Translations under genes and position numbers: made by a program
Shown here: in pieces, positions 21,435 through 30,966 of the stretch
Numbering within the stretch: position 1 is the stretch's first letter
Layout of the letters: each line of letters opens with the position of its first letter
Notes under the pieces: generated by a model
What the model saw: only the letters and a program-made list of their open reading frames with translations
The model's database searches: none
Told to the model about the DNA's origin: nothing
Assembly (NCBI GenBank): GCA_006386115.1
Contig: VFIW01000131.1
Coordinates: 49,620-113,619 of the forward strand
DNA: 64,000 bases
Reading direction: 5' to 3'
From: Globisporangium splendens
Lineage: Eukaryota; Oomycota; Peronosporomycetes; Pythiales; Pythiaceae

Positions 21435-22709
21435 TCAAAAGTCAGCACTGTACCCCAAGCCAAGTTCTGGGTACTGGAACGGCGGATGGGTGTCTTCCTC
21501 AACGGGATCTTCTGGAAGCGCATCAGTTTCAATGGGCCACGGTGATCCGAGCCAAATAGCGCGCGCTGGCGAGTGGTCGATGCGCTGGTCCTTGGTCAGC
21601 GCGTGCAAGAAAACCGACAGCGAGCCGCGATGGAGAGTGAAAAACGACAGCACCTTGACGAACGACTCGTTGGGCACCCACACCTCAAAGCTGCCACTTG
21701 GATGCGGACCCATAGGTTTGCGGTTCATTGGCGGCGGCGTGGTCGTCAGTCCTGGGTACTGCGCACTTGAGACGCCGTGGAACACAGCGATGAACTTTGG
21801 ATCTTTCTCAACGCGCTCAAGCAGCTTCAGACGCAACGCATCGGCTTTCGCAAATCCGTGATCACTGCCATTCTCGAGCCAGTACACGTGGAAGTGCCAT
21901 TCCTTGATCTCGTCGTCTTCGATTGCTGCCATTGTTCGCTCGCTTCGTACTGGCGTTCGCGTTTGAGAGCGAGTCGGTCGCTGCGCCTTTTTGCTTCTCT
22001 TTGTGATCTTCCTAGTGGTCTGACGGCTATTGTTGGAAACGGGAGGGATTTCGTCCGAGGGGTTCAGGACATTCCGAACGTCATTCCGCTTGCGAGGACT
22101 CTGTTCAGGGATGACAGCCGCGGGAATTGACGTAACGTGAGCTGTATCCGTCGTAGCGTCGGCGAACGATGCCGAAGTCCCTGCCTCGCTGTAGGACCTG
22201 ACCTGCCGCAGGTGGTGGCGCTGTTTGAACTTGCCCAGCCAGCCGTTCGACAGGTTGAGTCGTTCTTCTTGGGGAGTGCCGCGTTCGTCATAGAACTGGG
22301 AAGCCGCAGCCTTAATCTGATCACCCGTCACTCGCATCGCTTGCTGCTGCTGCGTGTGCTCAATCCAGGCACTCAGATACTCTTCCAGAGCCGGATGCTT
22401 GACGGGGACAGTCCGGATGCGCTGTCTGCTGCCTCCCTCGTATTGTTTTCGCAGATTCTCCTCCTCCTTCAGCCAGCGGGACACGGTCGACTGACTGAAC
22501 GTGTGGAAACCCTCGACATTTCTGAAATGCTCGGCAGTCTTCTCCTGGTTGCGGCCATTTTGGTGGTACCAGCCGATCACTGCCAGTTTCTCCTTGACTG
22601 TGACCTGGGAGCGACTCCGTTTCGCGGGCTTTGGAGCATCGGACGCGCTCGAGGCTTCGGATGGAGGCGCAGGCCAGGAGCTCGCTCGCGTCGTCTTGAC
22701 GCGCGGCAT
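21435..22709 (-). CDS. CENP-B/Pogo-type DNA-binding region fused to DOPA 4,5-dioxygenase-like domain
   Basis: One uninterrupted frame of 424 residues, counted from the first ATG (22709). Residues about 25-85 are a Psq/CENP-B-type helix-turn-helix (VTVKEKLAVIGWYHQNGRN, TFSQSTVSRWLKEEE). Residues about 95-170 are a second HTH of the Tc5/CENP-B class, ending in LSNGWLGKFKQRHHLRQVR; this pair is the DNA-binding half of Pogo/Tigger transposases. A basic, low-complexity linker follows. Residues 260-424 are a complete DOPA 4,5-dioxygenase-type domain with the paired histidines EWHFHVYW, then FHGVSS, MGPHPSGSFEVWVP and LHRGSLSVFLH. No DDE catalytic domain is present. Codon 260 is an ATG in good context at the exact point where the stand-alone paralogue downstream begins, so an unfused product from an internal start is also possible. 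Confidence 0.8.
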   Translation of the reverse strand: MPRVKTTRASSWPAPPSEASSASDAPKPAKRSRSQVTVKEKLAVIGWYHQNGRNQEKTAEHFRNVEGFHTFSQSTVSRWLKEEENLRKQYEGGSRQRIRTVPVKHPALEEYLSAWIEHTQQQQAMRVTGDQIKAAASQFYDERGTPQEERLNLSNGWLGKFKQRHHLRQVRSYSEAGTSASFADATTDTAHVTSIPAAVIPEQSPRKRNDVRNVLNPSDEIPPVSNNSRQTTRKITKRSKKAQRPTRSQTRTPVRSERTMAAIEDDEIKEWHFHVYWLENGSDHGFAKADALRLKLLERVEKDPKFIAVFHGVSSAQYPGLTTTPPPMNRKPMGPHPSGSFEVWVPNESFVKVLSFFTLHRGSLSVFLHALTKDQRIDHSPARAIWLGSPWPIETDALPEDPVEEDTHPPFQYPELGLGYSADF

Positions 22710-23123
22710 CTGCTGTCGCCGCTTGAAAGAGCAGCTGCGTGTTGCCGCGCGAACGCGAGTCGCCAGTGTCGAGTGAGCGGCGAATTTCCTTCTCGCAATG
22801 CCAGGTTGCGGCAATTCTTGTTATGCAACAGAGAGGGAGTTGCGAGTATGCGAACGCAGAGGTATGTAAATACGGAGGTTTCCTGTTGGGACAAGCATAT
22901 CCTGTGTGGATCGAGCCTTTGTAATTTGATGCGTAGAGCATGCTGGTTTGATGTGCTTAGAATCAAGAAGGCAAAATGTATTTTCAATACCTGTAAAACT
23001 AGATATTCACGAGAAGAATGCTGCTGAGAAATTGAACGAGAAATTATTCACATCAAATAGCAAAAATTAGCAGAAATTACGCTCTACACCTCAAAGTTCT
23101 CAAAAACAGCAAAATGGATCCAT
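22710..23123. other. Region between the two dioxygenase genes
   Basis: This holds the 5' flank of the fusion gene and the 3' flank of the stand-alone dioxygenase gene. The frame of the fusion gene stays open to about 22814 but only from a TTG codon. I see nothing else of note. Confidence 0.4.
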
Positions 23124-23624
23124 TTATTGGCGACCAGCGCTGTAGCCCAAGCCGAGCTCAGGGTACTGGAATGGCGGATCGGCGTCCTCCTCCGTCGGGT
23201 CCTCAGGGAGTGCAGTGCCATCAATTGGCCACGACGGGCCCAACCAGACCGCACGCGCCGACGAGTGGTCGATGCGCTGGTCCTTAGTGAGTGGGTGCAG
23301 GAAGATCGACAGCGAGCCGCGGTGGAACGTGAAGAACGACAGCACCTTGACGAACGACTCCTTGGGCACCCACACTTCAAAGCTGCCGCTCGGGTGCGGC
23401 CCCACTGGCGTACGGTTCATTGGCGGCGGCGTGCCAAGCAGCGCTGGGTACTGCGCGCTCGAGACGCCATGGAAGACGGCGATGAACTCCGGATCCGTCT
23501 CGACGCGCTCGAGCAGCTGGAGCCGCAGCGCGTTCGCTTGCGCAAAGCCCTGCTCGCTGCGGTTCTCGAGCCAGTACACGTGGAAGTGCCATTCCTTGAT
23601 CTCTTCGTCCTTGGTGACAACCAT
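23124..23624 (-). CDS. DOPA 4,5-dioxygenase-like enzyme, stand-alone paralogue
   Basis: A 166-residue single-domain protein of the DOPA 4,5-dioxygenase family, which in fungi and plants opens the catechol ring of DOPA using a metal held by histidines. The conserved blocks EWHFHVYWLEN, FHGVSSAQYP, VGPHPSGSFEVWVP and FHRGSLSIFLHPLTKDQ are all present. It is closely similar to residues 260-424 of the gene just downstream on the same strand, so the pair arose by local duplication. There is no signal peptide, so a cytoplasmic location is likely. A CCAATCAG box lies about 130 bp upstream (near 23755). The true substrate is unknown; oomycetes are not known for betalain-type pigments. Confidence 0.88.
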   Translation of the reverse strand: MVVTKDEEIKEWHFHVYWLENRSEQGFAQANALRLQLLERVETDPEFIAVFHGVSSAQYPALLGTPPPMNRTPVGPHPSGSFEVWVPKESFVKVLSFFTFHRGSLSIFLHPLTKDQRIDHSSARAVWLGPSWPIDGTALPEDPTEEDADPPFQYPELGLGYSAGRQ

Positions 23625-24297
23625 CGTTGCTCACTTGCGTGCTCGCCTTGTCCAAATCTGCGCAGGACGCGGTATGAGCATCAGTCAGTGGTCGATGCCT
23701 CGAGTGGGTGTCATAGGAAACGCGAGGGGGCTGGTATTACGGAATCAGATTTGCAGCCAATCAGTGCGAGCAGCTCAGTTGACACCCCCAAATGGCTGTG
23801 CTCATTGGCTCATCTGATTGCGTTGTAGTTCTCAAGCCTCAAAGCAAAGACTGTTCTGTGCTCGACCTAGTTTGCGAGCTCGTGAGTTTCATTTTCACAC
23901 TCGACAAAAGCCGCCAGAGCATGGGAGATGGCGATTGAACCGTTATGAAAAATGGCTTGTTTTCCTTGCACTTTACTAAGAATGGCAAAGGATACTTGGA
24001 TACCGACACGACCTTTCTCTCCGTGGTGGTCCTGATTTATTCGTGATATCATGAAATTTGTAGTACCGTAGCTAAAACATAGTTCTCACATGCAAATCCA
24101 GCATGTGCAGAGAGAAGAGATCGCCAGTGGATTTCCAGGTGCGTCCCTTGTGGCGTTCCTCGGCCTTTCGTTCGCATTCGATGGTTGCAGCTGCATCGAC
24201 GTCTTTCCTTGTTGGCGCGACTCAAGCTGCAGGTTGAGAATGCAGAGAGAGAGAAGCAAAGCAGCATGCAATCGCCGTCCCAATGTGCTGGTGAGTA
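23625..24297. other. Divergent intergenic region
   Basis: This lies between the divergently transcribed dioxygenase and thioesterase copy 3. It contains CCAAT-type boxes near 23755 and 23802 and no credible gene. Confidence 0.4.
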
Positions 24298-24317
24298 ACT
24301 CATTTCCACATTTGCAC
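24298..24317 (+). promoter_or_regulatory. Inr/FPR-like oomycete core promoter
   Basis: CTCATTTC followed by CATTTGCAC resembles the oomycete initiator (YTCATTYY) plus flanking promoter region (CAWTTTNYY), with one extra base between the two parts. It lies about 65-85 bp upstream of the ATG of thioesterase copy 3, a typical distance for the transcription start. Confidence 0.6.
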
Positions 24318-24381
24318 CCTCCAAGTCACTCCAGTCGACTGGCTATTCAACTTGAGCACTGTTCCTTCGTCCAGCCAAAGC

Positions 24382-25557
24382 ATGGTCTCCCGTCGTCGTG
24401 ATTCGTTGTGGGGCAGTCTCCTCGTTGCTACAGTGCTTCTTCTCGCGTCAACGTCCTCGTCGATCTCACAAGTCCATGCCAGCGACCTTCATGTCCGAAT
24501 CCACCGCGAGTACCAAGACAAGACGCCACCACCACAGGGTTTGCTGCTGCCCGTGTTTTTCTTCCACGGCGTCGGGGCCAACGAGACGTCAGGCGCTCGC
24601 TTCTACAAGAACCTCACCGCGGAAGGCCACGTATTCACGGCACTCAACTTTTGCACTGAAGCATGCTCTGTCGGACCACTGAACACGCAAGTGGACCTCG
24701 CGATCCGTCAGATCCGAGAGATCATCCAAAAAGATCCACAAGTGTACGCCAAGGGCTACATCTTTGTCGGCCACTCGCAAGGCGGCGCCATCGCGCGAGC
24801 CGTGATCGAAGAAATGGACGACCACAAAGTGCATTCGCTCATCAGTCTCGCGGGTGCCCAGAACGGCATTTTCTATGGTCCGCAAGCGACCGACAAAATC
24901 CCAACGATGGCGTTTATCCATCGTCTCGGGCCTCAAACGGTGCCACCCACACTCTTCGATTTCTCAAAGTACACCTCCGAGTCGGATCAGAGTGGCAAGT
25001 TCCAGTTTGGCTTGAACCAAGCGGTGCTCCAGCAGCTCGAGCTGCAGGCCAACGTCTCTGTGATCAACTTGGCACGCTCGCCAGTCGAAGATTCTTGGAT
25101 CGCAACGAATCCGTTTCTCCCCAAAGTCAACAACATGAACGCTTGCGAAAGCAAGGACACTGCATGCAAGTCCGAGAAGGAGCGACGTCGCGCCAACTTT
25201 TTGAAGCTCACCGAAGCGCATTTCTTTGGATCGCCAGGTGACGACGTCATCGCGCCGTGGCAGTCGTCGATTTTGGGAAGATACAACAATGTTGACACAG
25301 CGGAACAGATCCGCGACGACTTTGACAAGTTCCATGTCGAGGCCATAGAGTGCACGCACGAATATCAGGACGACACGTACGGATTGCGCACGCTGGATGA
25401 CCGTGGAGGACTATTCTTGCACACCGTGCCTGACATCGGACACTCGTGCTGGGTCGCAGACTCGACGCCACTCGGACAAACGACGCCGTGCTTGTTCCAA
25501 CCTCTGTACGATGCGTACATCTACCCGCTTTTCAAGAGTCACGACAACACGGCTTAA
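24382..25557 (+). CDS. Secreted palmitoyl-protein thioesterase-like hydrolase (copy 3, intact)
   Basis: A 391-residue protein of the same family as copy 1. ATG at 24382 is preferred because the frame upstream starts only with TTG, and this Met gives a good signal peptide (residues 1-34, core LLVATVLLLA). The fold starts at [10 protein letters not shown]. The nucleophile is Ser132 in GHSQGG, the acidic element lies in GDDVIAPWQSS, and the catalytic His lies in IGHSCW near the C-terminus. A core promoter of oomycete type lies just upstream. Copies 1 and 3 keep all catalytic elements and the secretion signal, unlike the other three copies. Role as secreted or lysosomal deacylase is inferred from the family. 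Confidence 0.9.
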   Translation: MVSRRRDSLWGSLLVATVLLLASTSSSISQVHASDLHVRIHREYQDKTPPPQGLLLPVFFFHGVGANETSGARFYKNLTAEGHVFTALNFCTEACSVGPLNTQVDLAIRQIREIIQKDPQVYAKGYIFVGHSQGGAIARAVIEEMDDHKVHSLISLAGAQNGIFYGPQATDKIPTMAFIHRLGPQTVPPTLFDFSKYTSESDQSGKFQFGLNQAVLQQLELQANVSVINLARSPVEDSWIATNPFLPKVNNMNACESKDTACKSEKERRRANFLKLTEAHFFGSPGDDVIAPWQSSILGRYNNVDTAEQIRDDFDKFHVEAIECTHEYQDDTYGLRTLDDRGGLFLHTVPDIGHSCWVADSTPLGQTTPCLFQPLYDAYIYPLFKSHDNTA

Positions 25558-25956
25558 GTAGCTTCGACTGCGTAGCTTCATTTTTCTTCATTTGCGCGAT
25601 TCGTTTACCACGCGCGTAGGTTTTGATTCTGGGTTCGACGCAATCTTGTGTTGCTTCTCCAACAAAGTGAATCAGCTTGCTTGAATACTTGAGTTGTTTT
25701 CGTGTCAACCAGATATTTCGCCCCACGACTTGGTCGAATGACCCAACGAATGGACATCCTCTCTCGCACTGAATAGTGAGCATGACTATGGCGCTTGTGT
25801 TCAGGCAACACAATAGCAATCGCCAAATTGTGCTTCCTAATTCAGGACACCATAGTCCGCGTTTCGTGTCTCCAGGTATCTTAGCATGCAGCGCACGGTC
25901 TTGTGTCGAGGATACGCTGTTGCTCCGTGTGGTTTTATGACGACCTAATTAGCCGC
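25558..25956. other. Convergent intergenic region
   Basis: About 400 bp between the 3' ends of thioesterase copy 3 and the pseudokinase gene. No coding or repeat signal is recognised. Confidence 0.4.
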
Positions 25957-27597
25957 TCAGCGCTTTTCTGAGGGGGAGGGTGGGGGCACCTGAGGGAATC
26001 TTGTCCCACATTCATTGCAAAAGCAGTTCGCTCCAGGATTCGATGACGAGCAAGTGACGCAGATCTTCGTGGTAGACGACTCATTGGAATAGTTGTTCGC
26101 CAGGTCGCTCAATTTTTTGATCACGTCTGTCATCGTTGGTCGATTGAGCGGGTTGGACGCACACATAGACTGCACCAGCTCCCACTGGCGATCATTCAGA
26201 CCATCTATTCGATGTCTTTTCAAATTAACTCTGATGCCCAAGAATGCATTCACGTGTAAACTGGTTTCCCACCATGAAAGATCACCGCCTTTCAAAGCTT
26301 CAACGATAGACACACCCAACGAATAAATGTCTGATTGAGAATTTGGTCTCCTAGGTTTCCCTCCACTTGCCACAAGTAGCTCAGGTGCCGTCCATGGACC
26401 TGGGCTTGTTGGCCGTTCCCCCTCCTCTTGGCTATTCACAATGATGCTCGAACCAAAGTCGATCACCTTCGCCTTTGCATCTGTAGCAGACACCAGCAAG
26501 TTGCTGCACTTGAGATTGTTGTGGACAATCCCGCTGCGGTGCAAGTGTGCGAGTCCCTCGGCAACTTCGGCAAATAAAGACCACAACTTTTGCTTGTTTG
26601 CTTCGCGAGAGTTGAGAAACTGCACAAAATTGCAGGACTCGCCAGCATCTTCCGTGACAATTAACAGCGGTTTGCCAACGTGACACGCCCCAACCAGTTT
26701 CAGCACGTTCGGGTGATTCAACTGGCTCCAGAGTGTAGCTTCACGGACCACAGCCGCCTGGGTTTGCTCGCTACCAGAGTACAGACATTTCACGACGACC
26801 TTGATGTCTTTACCCGCATTCAAACGTCTTCGACGCGATCCTCGATGCAGTGCACCAGATCCACCGAGTGCAAAATGCTGCTGCTGGTACAAAACTTCGT
26901 CTCGAGGGATGAACCATGACGGGATGTCGTTCTTCGGCATCAAAACGTCGTGATCACTCGTCGCTAGAGGTGCCAGAAACGTCAACACATCCTGCAACAG
27001 CATCCTGTGCTCGATTGATTTCTGTTCGTGGATCGCCAGCTCAAACTTGATCTCCAGAATGGACTCTTCGTTGACTGCACTTCTGCGTTGACGGATCGGT
27101 AATCTTCCAAACTCCTCCATCCACGAAACCCATGTCTGAGAAAAGAGATGGTGCTGCTCTTTCAAGTCGTTTTGCCACTCTTTGCTCCATAGTGTCATCT
27201 CCGGTCTCGTCGCCAGGTGGACGAGTACGAAGAACGAGTCGAGACGTTGGTGGAGGCGCTCGATTTCCTCGAGCAGTCTTCTGTTCGCGACAAGGCGACC
27301 GAGCAGTTCTGTCTTTTGCGAGTACTTGGCAAACAAACGGGTGCAGTCACCCACGCACGCTCCATATCTCACGATCGTAGAGCGTTGTATTATTGTCCCA
27401 GTTGGCTTGTCCTCTACTTGTAGCCGCAGAAACGTGAATCGTTCATACAAACGGCGGCACAAGATAGCGCTCTCGCGCATCTCGTCACACGAGGCATGCA
27501 GCAACTCGAGCGCTTCGGCGATCGTCGTGTCCAGCATCCCAGGCACGAGGAACGCGTGGAGACTGGCGGCAGCCCGTGGAGTTCCAGCTTTCAACAT
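25957..27597 (-). CDS. TKL-like probable pseudokinase with C-terminal zinc ribbon
   Basis: A 546-residue protein. The N-terminal 225 residues are helical with no known domain. A kinase domain of TKL type follows: glycine loop GGSGALHRG, VVVK lysine, REATLW with the helix-C Glu, then IVHNNLKCSN where the HRD motif should be, IDFGSS, a poorly matching APE region (WTAPELLV) and SDIYSLGVSIVEAL. The catalytic Asp of HRD is Asn, so phosphotransfer is doubtful although the metal-binding DFG is intact. The last 35 residues carry CVTCSSSNPGANCFCNECG, two CXXC pairs that form a zinc ribbon. ATG 27597 is the first in frame. The product is probably a scaffold or regulatory kinase-like protein. Confidence 0.8.
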   Translation of the reverse strand: MLKAGTPRAAASLHAFLVPGMLDTTIAEALELLHASCDEMRESAILCRRLYERFTFLRLQVEDKPTGTIIQRSTIVRYGACVGDCTRLFAKYSQKTELLGRLVANRRLLEEIERLHQRLDSFFVLVHLATRPEMTLWSKEWQNDLKEQHHLFSQTWVSWMEEFGRLPIRQRRSAVNEESILEIKFELAIHEQKSIEHRMLLQDVLTFLAPLATSDHDVLMPKNDIPSWFIPRDEVLYQQQHFALGGSGALHRGSRRRRLNAGKDIKVVVKCLYSGSEQTQAAVVREATLWSQLNHPNVLKLVGACHVGKPLLIVTEDAGESCNFVQFLNSREANKQKLWSLFAEVAEGLAHLHRSGIVHNNLKCSNLLVSATDAKAKVIDFGSSIIVNSQEEGERPTSPGPWTAPELLVASGGKPRRPNSQSDIYSLGVSIVEALKGGDLSWWETSLHVNAFLGIRVNLKRHRIDGLNDRQWELVQSMCASNPLNRPTMTDVIKKLSDLANNYSNESSTTKICVTCSSSNPGANCFCNECGTRFPQVPPPSPSEKR

Positions 27598-27836
27598 AAC
27601 GAGCTGGGTTTCTGGAGTGCAGCTTGGAATTCTCGTGTCGTCTCTTCGTCCAAGTTGCTAATTGAGAAATGAAACCATTTCTCAATCAGTCCTCTGGAAT
27701 TAGCGGTCAGAGATGTAAGAAAGACCGATCCTTCCAGTCTCTCTAAGAAAGAAAATGAATGGATGGCAAGATGTTGAAGGACGAGCCAGAACGCTTGATG
27801 CATTATTGAAGTAATCTAACCATGAATGGATGGCGA

Positions 27837-28308
27837 TGGAACCGGATGTCACGAACAATTGGTGCGAATACAGCGCACACTACCTACAGCACGATGAAGT
27901 CGAGATGGAAGTCTTCAGAGACAGTCAAATGATTATCATAGCCCAGAACGGGTTCTCCTCAATACGCCAGACCAAGTTGCAGCCACTAGTAGTTCGGGTA
28001 AATCAAATCATCGCCAACTTTGCGTGGACCTCCTGGAATCACACAAAACGAGAACAAAACAAGATGGCCGATCTTCTCGCCAACATGGCAATGAACTCCA
28101 AGAGTGCGAAGATACTCACCGACGAATCGCGGGGAAATGATCAAGCTCTTATGTCCCAAGTCGCAGCTCTACTCGACAATGATATCGGAGCCACACCGTC
28201 AAAGCTTAGAAACACCTCACTGTCAGCAGTGTTAATGAGACTCGGGAATTCTTGAACTGTATGTAGATCATAAGTTGAATAGAATTACCTATTCTCTCTG
28301 TCTCCTTT
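27837..28308 (+). mobile_element. 5'-truncated LINE copy (RNase H end)
   Basis: About 470 bp of the same LINE family, from within RNase H (VTNNWCEYSAHYLQHDEVEM) to the CT-rich 3' tail. It shares the 27-nt deletion seen in the copy at 1184, so both come from one subfamily. It ends about 120 bp from the 3' end of thioesterase copy 4, whose C-terminus is lost. The 5' edge is approximate. No clear target-site duplication was found. Confidence 0.85.
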
Positions 28309-28427
28309 ACCCCGCACAACATAATTTTCATTACCTTAAACCTATCGCCAACCTCTGATGCAGCCACGGTGCCAGAAAAGTCGCTTTGCACTAGATCGAA
28401 AACTGGTGCCTTCGTACCAAACTATTA

Positions 28428-29417
28428 CTACAACTCTTTTCTATTATCGACGAGTGGAAGGAGATCAAGTTCATGCCATAGATACAACTTATTCCACCTC
28501 ACGCTCAGCACCTTCAAAGACTCAAATTTTGCTTCGAGTTCGTCAAGCGACGCCAGCTCGCTGTACTGGCCCAGAATCGAGGATTGCCACGGTGCGATGA
28601 GTCCGTCGTCGGGGGACGCGAAGAAATGCGCAGCGTCGAGTCGTGAAAAATTCCTCCGGCGGCGCTGCTTGTCGCGGCTACGAAGTGACTCTCGATCGCC
28701 ACATGAAGGGACGCTGTTCGTGGTCGCCAGGTACGAGTGACTTTCCGCCCACTTGTGGGGCGCCAGCGGAGGTCGATCCATGCTGAAGAGCGAATCTTTC
28801 GTGTGGACTTCAGGATGATCCAGCGCAAACTTTGCGAATGCGGCTTGGTACTTGCCAGAATGCCACTCTGCCTGGGAGTACTTGGAGAAGTCAAACACTT
28901 GTGTCGGCACCATTTCCGGACCAAGTTCGTCTAGAAACACGCGCAGCGCTAGCTGATCTTCTTGTTGTGGACCAAAGAAGAGTCCATTCGAGACACCCGC
29001 GAGACTGATTAGTGTGCGGACATTGTGATCGTCCATTTCCTCGACGACGGTACGGGCGAACGCGCCACCCTGCGAGTATCCAATCAAGATGTATCCGTCG
29101 TCAAAGCGTGCGTCGTTGCGCACGACATCGCGGATCGCTGCGATCGCGAGTGGAACTTGGTCTGGCAGCGCACGTGTGGACGCCGCGTCCTCACAAAACG
29201 GCAACGCGACAAACGGTCGCTTCTCGGCTTCAAACCGCGCCGCGAACGCTGCTCCCGAGTCGCTGTTCATGAGCACTCCATGAAAGAAAAACACGGGGAG
29301 TGGTTGTCGAGAGCGAGGAAGCGCTGCACTTCCGTCGTTCTGTCCGTCTTCGTGCTGACGGTGCGACCGATCGGCTTCTCGCGCACCATCATCACCCAAC
29401 GCACTGCTTGCTTCCAT
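28428..29417 (-). pseudogene. Thioesterase-like copy 4, C-terminally truncated and without signal peptide
   Basis: A 329-residue frame follows the family from [10 protein letters not shown] through the nucleophile GYSQGG and [12 protein letters not shown], up to about residue 305. It then departs into unrelated sequence ([14 protein letters not shown]) and stops. The C-terminal block with the catalytic His and the YDQYVYP ending is missing. The N-terminus is a polar stretch with no secretion signal. A LINE fragment lies about 120 bp beyond the stop, on the side of the missing end, so an insertion or deletion tied to it may have removed the gene's 3' part. Enzymatic activity is unlikely. Confidence 0.75.
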
Positions 29418-29956
29418 TTGAATTTCTTCTTTTTTGTTGCCTCAATTTTTCTGATTTGTGTCAGATCCGCACATTCATCAGTGAGACTGAGTCTGAGTCG
29501 ACACATTGGACGAGTTCACTCGGCTCATTTGATCCGATGTCGACTCGGGAGTTCTTTGCCACCCAAGAGACGCCTACTGTGCTATCGGATTATCGCCAGT
29601 TGATTGTCACGACTTACAGATCATGCCAGGCATCGCCGTGCTGATCACTGCTGTATGCAACGTGAACCGTGGTTTTTCAGTTGTTGAAGATGCATTGAGC
29701 TGAGCTACCAGGAAGTGCAGTTCGTTCAGGTTCGACGTTGAGAAACGCGGTTGCTCTAAAACAGCAACGTTCGCGATCGCTGAACTCAAACCAACTGCGA
29801 AGGTATGGCTGACACAATTGTATTTTTCATATGACGATGTGCGTTACTTAAGTATGCACAAGAAAATGAGGCGCATCCTCTACATTGAGAGCCAGCTGAC
29901 TCGGAGCTTCACAGCATTGTAGGAAAGACTGGCGGGACATCGGAGCTTGGGATCAT
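29418..29956. other. Spacer between thioesterase copies 4 and 5
   Basis: No coding or repeat signal is seen in about 540 bp. Neither flanking copy has a recognisable promoter here. Confidence 0.4.
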
Positions 29957-30966
29957 TTAGAGGCGGCCATCCGCAGCGAGATTCGGGTAGATGTTCTCGT
30001 CGTAATGCGTCTGGAAAGAGCACCCGACGGCATCAGCCACCCAACAGTTGTGCGTCGCATTCGCCACGGTGTGCAGGAAGAACCCGCCACGCGCATCCAG
30101 CATTTTCAGTCCGCACGTGTCCTGCTGATACTCGATCGCATCCTTGATGTCCAGAATATGGATCGATTCGAAGTCGGTCTCGATTTCCTCTACGGTGCTT
30201 ACCGTGCTGTATTGGCCCAAAATTGAGGTTTGCCATGGCATCAGCACGGCATCCGTCGAGGACGCAAAGTAGTGCGCGTTCTCAAGCTTCAAGTAGTTGG
30301 CGCAGTGGCGCTACTGGTTCACTGTGCAATCTAAACGGTCCGCTTCGCACGCGATGATGTTGTTGACCGCCGAGAAGAACGTGTTGTAGGTCAACCACGG
30401 GGGACCGCTGCACGTTGAAGTTCGTGTACACATTTTGCAGGTCTGGGTGCAAGTGAACAAACTCGTCAAAGTCGTGCTGGTACTTGCCTCGGAAGTCGCT
30501 CGGCCAGGTGTACACGCTCATATTCCACACCGACGGTGGACCCAAGATGCTTCCAAATCCGACGGTGAAGTCGTGCGTGGATTGCACATCCGGCTGTTGC
30601 GGGCCAAAGAAGAGGCCATTGGCGACCCCGGCGAGGCTGAGGAATGTCTTGACTCGGTGGTCATCCATCTCCTCAATGACAGCGCGCGATGGCGCCTCCT
30701 TGGGAGTGGGCAGTGAAGACGTATCTGTTGTCAAAGCGCGAGTCGTTTGACACGATTGATTGGATCTCGTCGATCGCGAGATGGACTTGACCGTTCAGCG
30801 CGCGCGTCGAGCACATGCCATTGCAGAACTTCAGTGACTTGACCACACGCCTCTCGGCCGTCAGGTTCGCCTCGAAGTTGGCTCCCGCCGAATCATTCGA
30901 GAGCACACCGTGAAAGAAAAATACCAGCAGGGTTGTTGCTGTGGGTGTCGAATCTTGCAGCGGCAA
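29957..30966 (-). pseudogene. Thioesterase-like copy 5, frameshifted
   Basis: Family sequence occurs in three frames: 30966-30673 ([12 protein letters not shown] to AHSQGGAIA), 30734-30282 (RAVIEEMDDHRVKTFLSLAG to about VDLQ) and 30292-29957 (AHYFASSTDAVLMPWQTSIL to YDENIYPNL). At least two frameshifts, near 30680 and 30290-30380, break the gene. The nucleophile block is GXSXG-like but starts with Ala (AHSQGG), and the histidine block reads ATHNCW instead of GHSCW. No signal peptide can be joined to the start. It is a clear decayed member of the local family. Confidence 0.8.

Noticed and set aside
22137..23027. 296-codon plus-strand frame opposite the fusion gene
   Set aside because: It covers the coding strand of the HTH region and has no recognisable domain, so it is treated as a shadow.
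24352..24381. Upstream start for thioesterase copy 3
   Set aside because: The frame begins with TTG there; the ATG at 24382 has a proper signal peptide right after it.
27591..27803. 70-codon frame upstream of the pseudokinase as an extra exon
   Set aside because: No intron signals join it in frame and the sequence does not resemble a kinase N-terminus.
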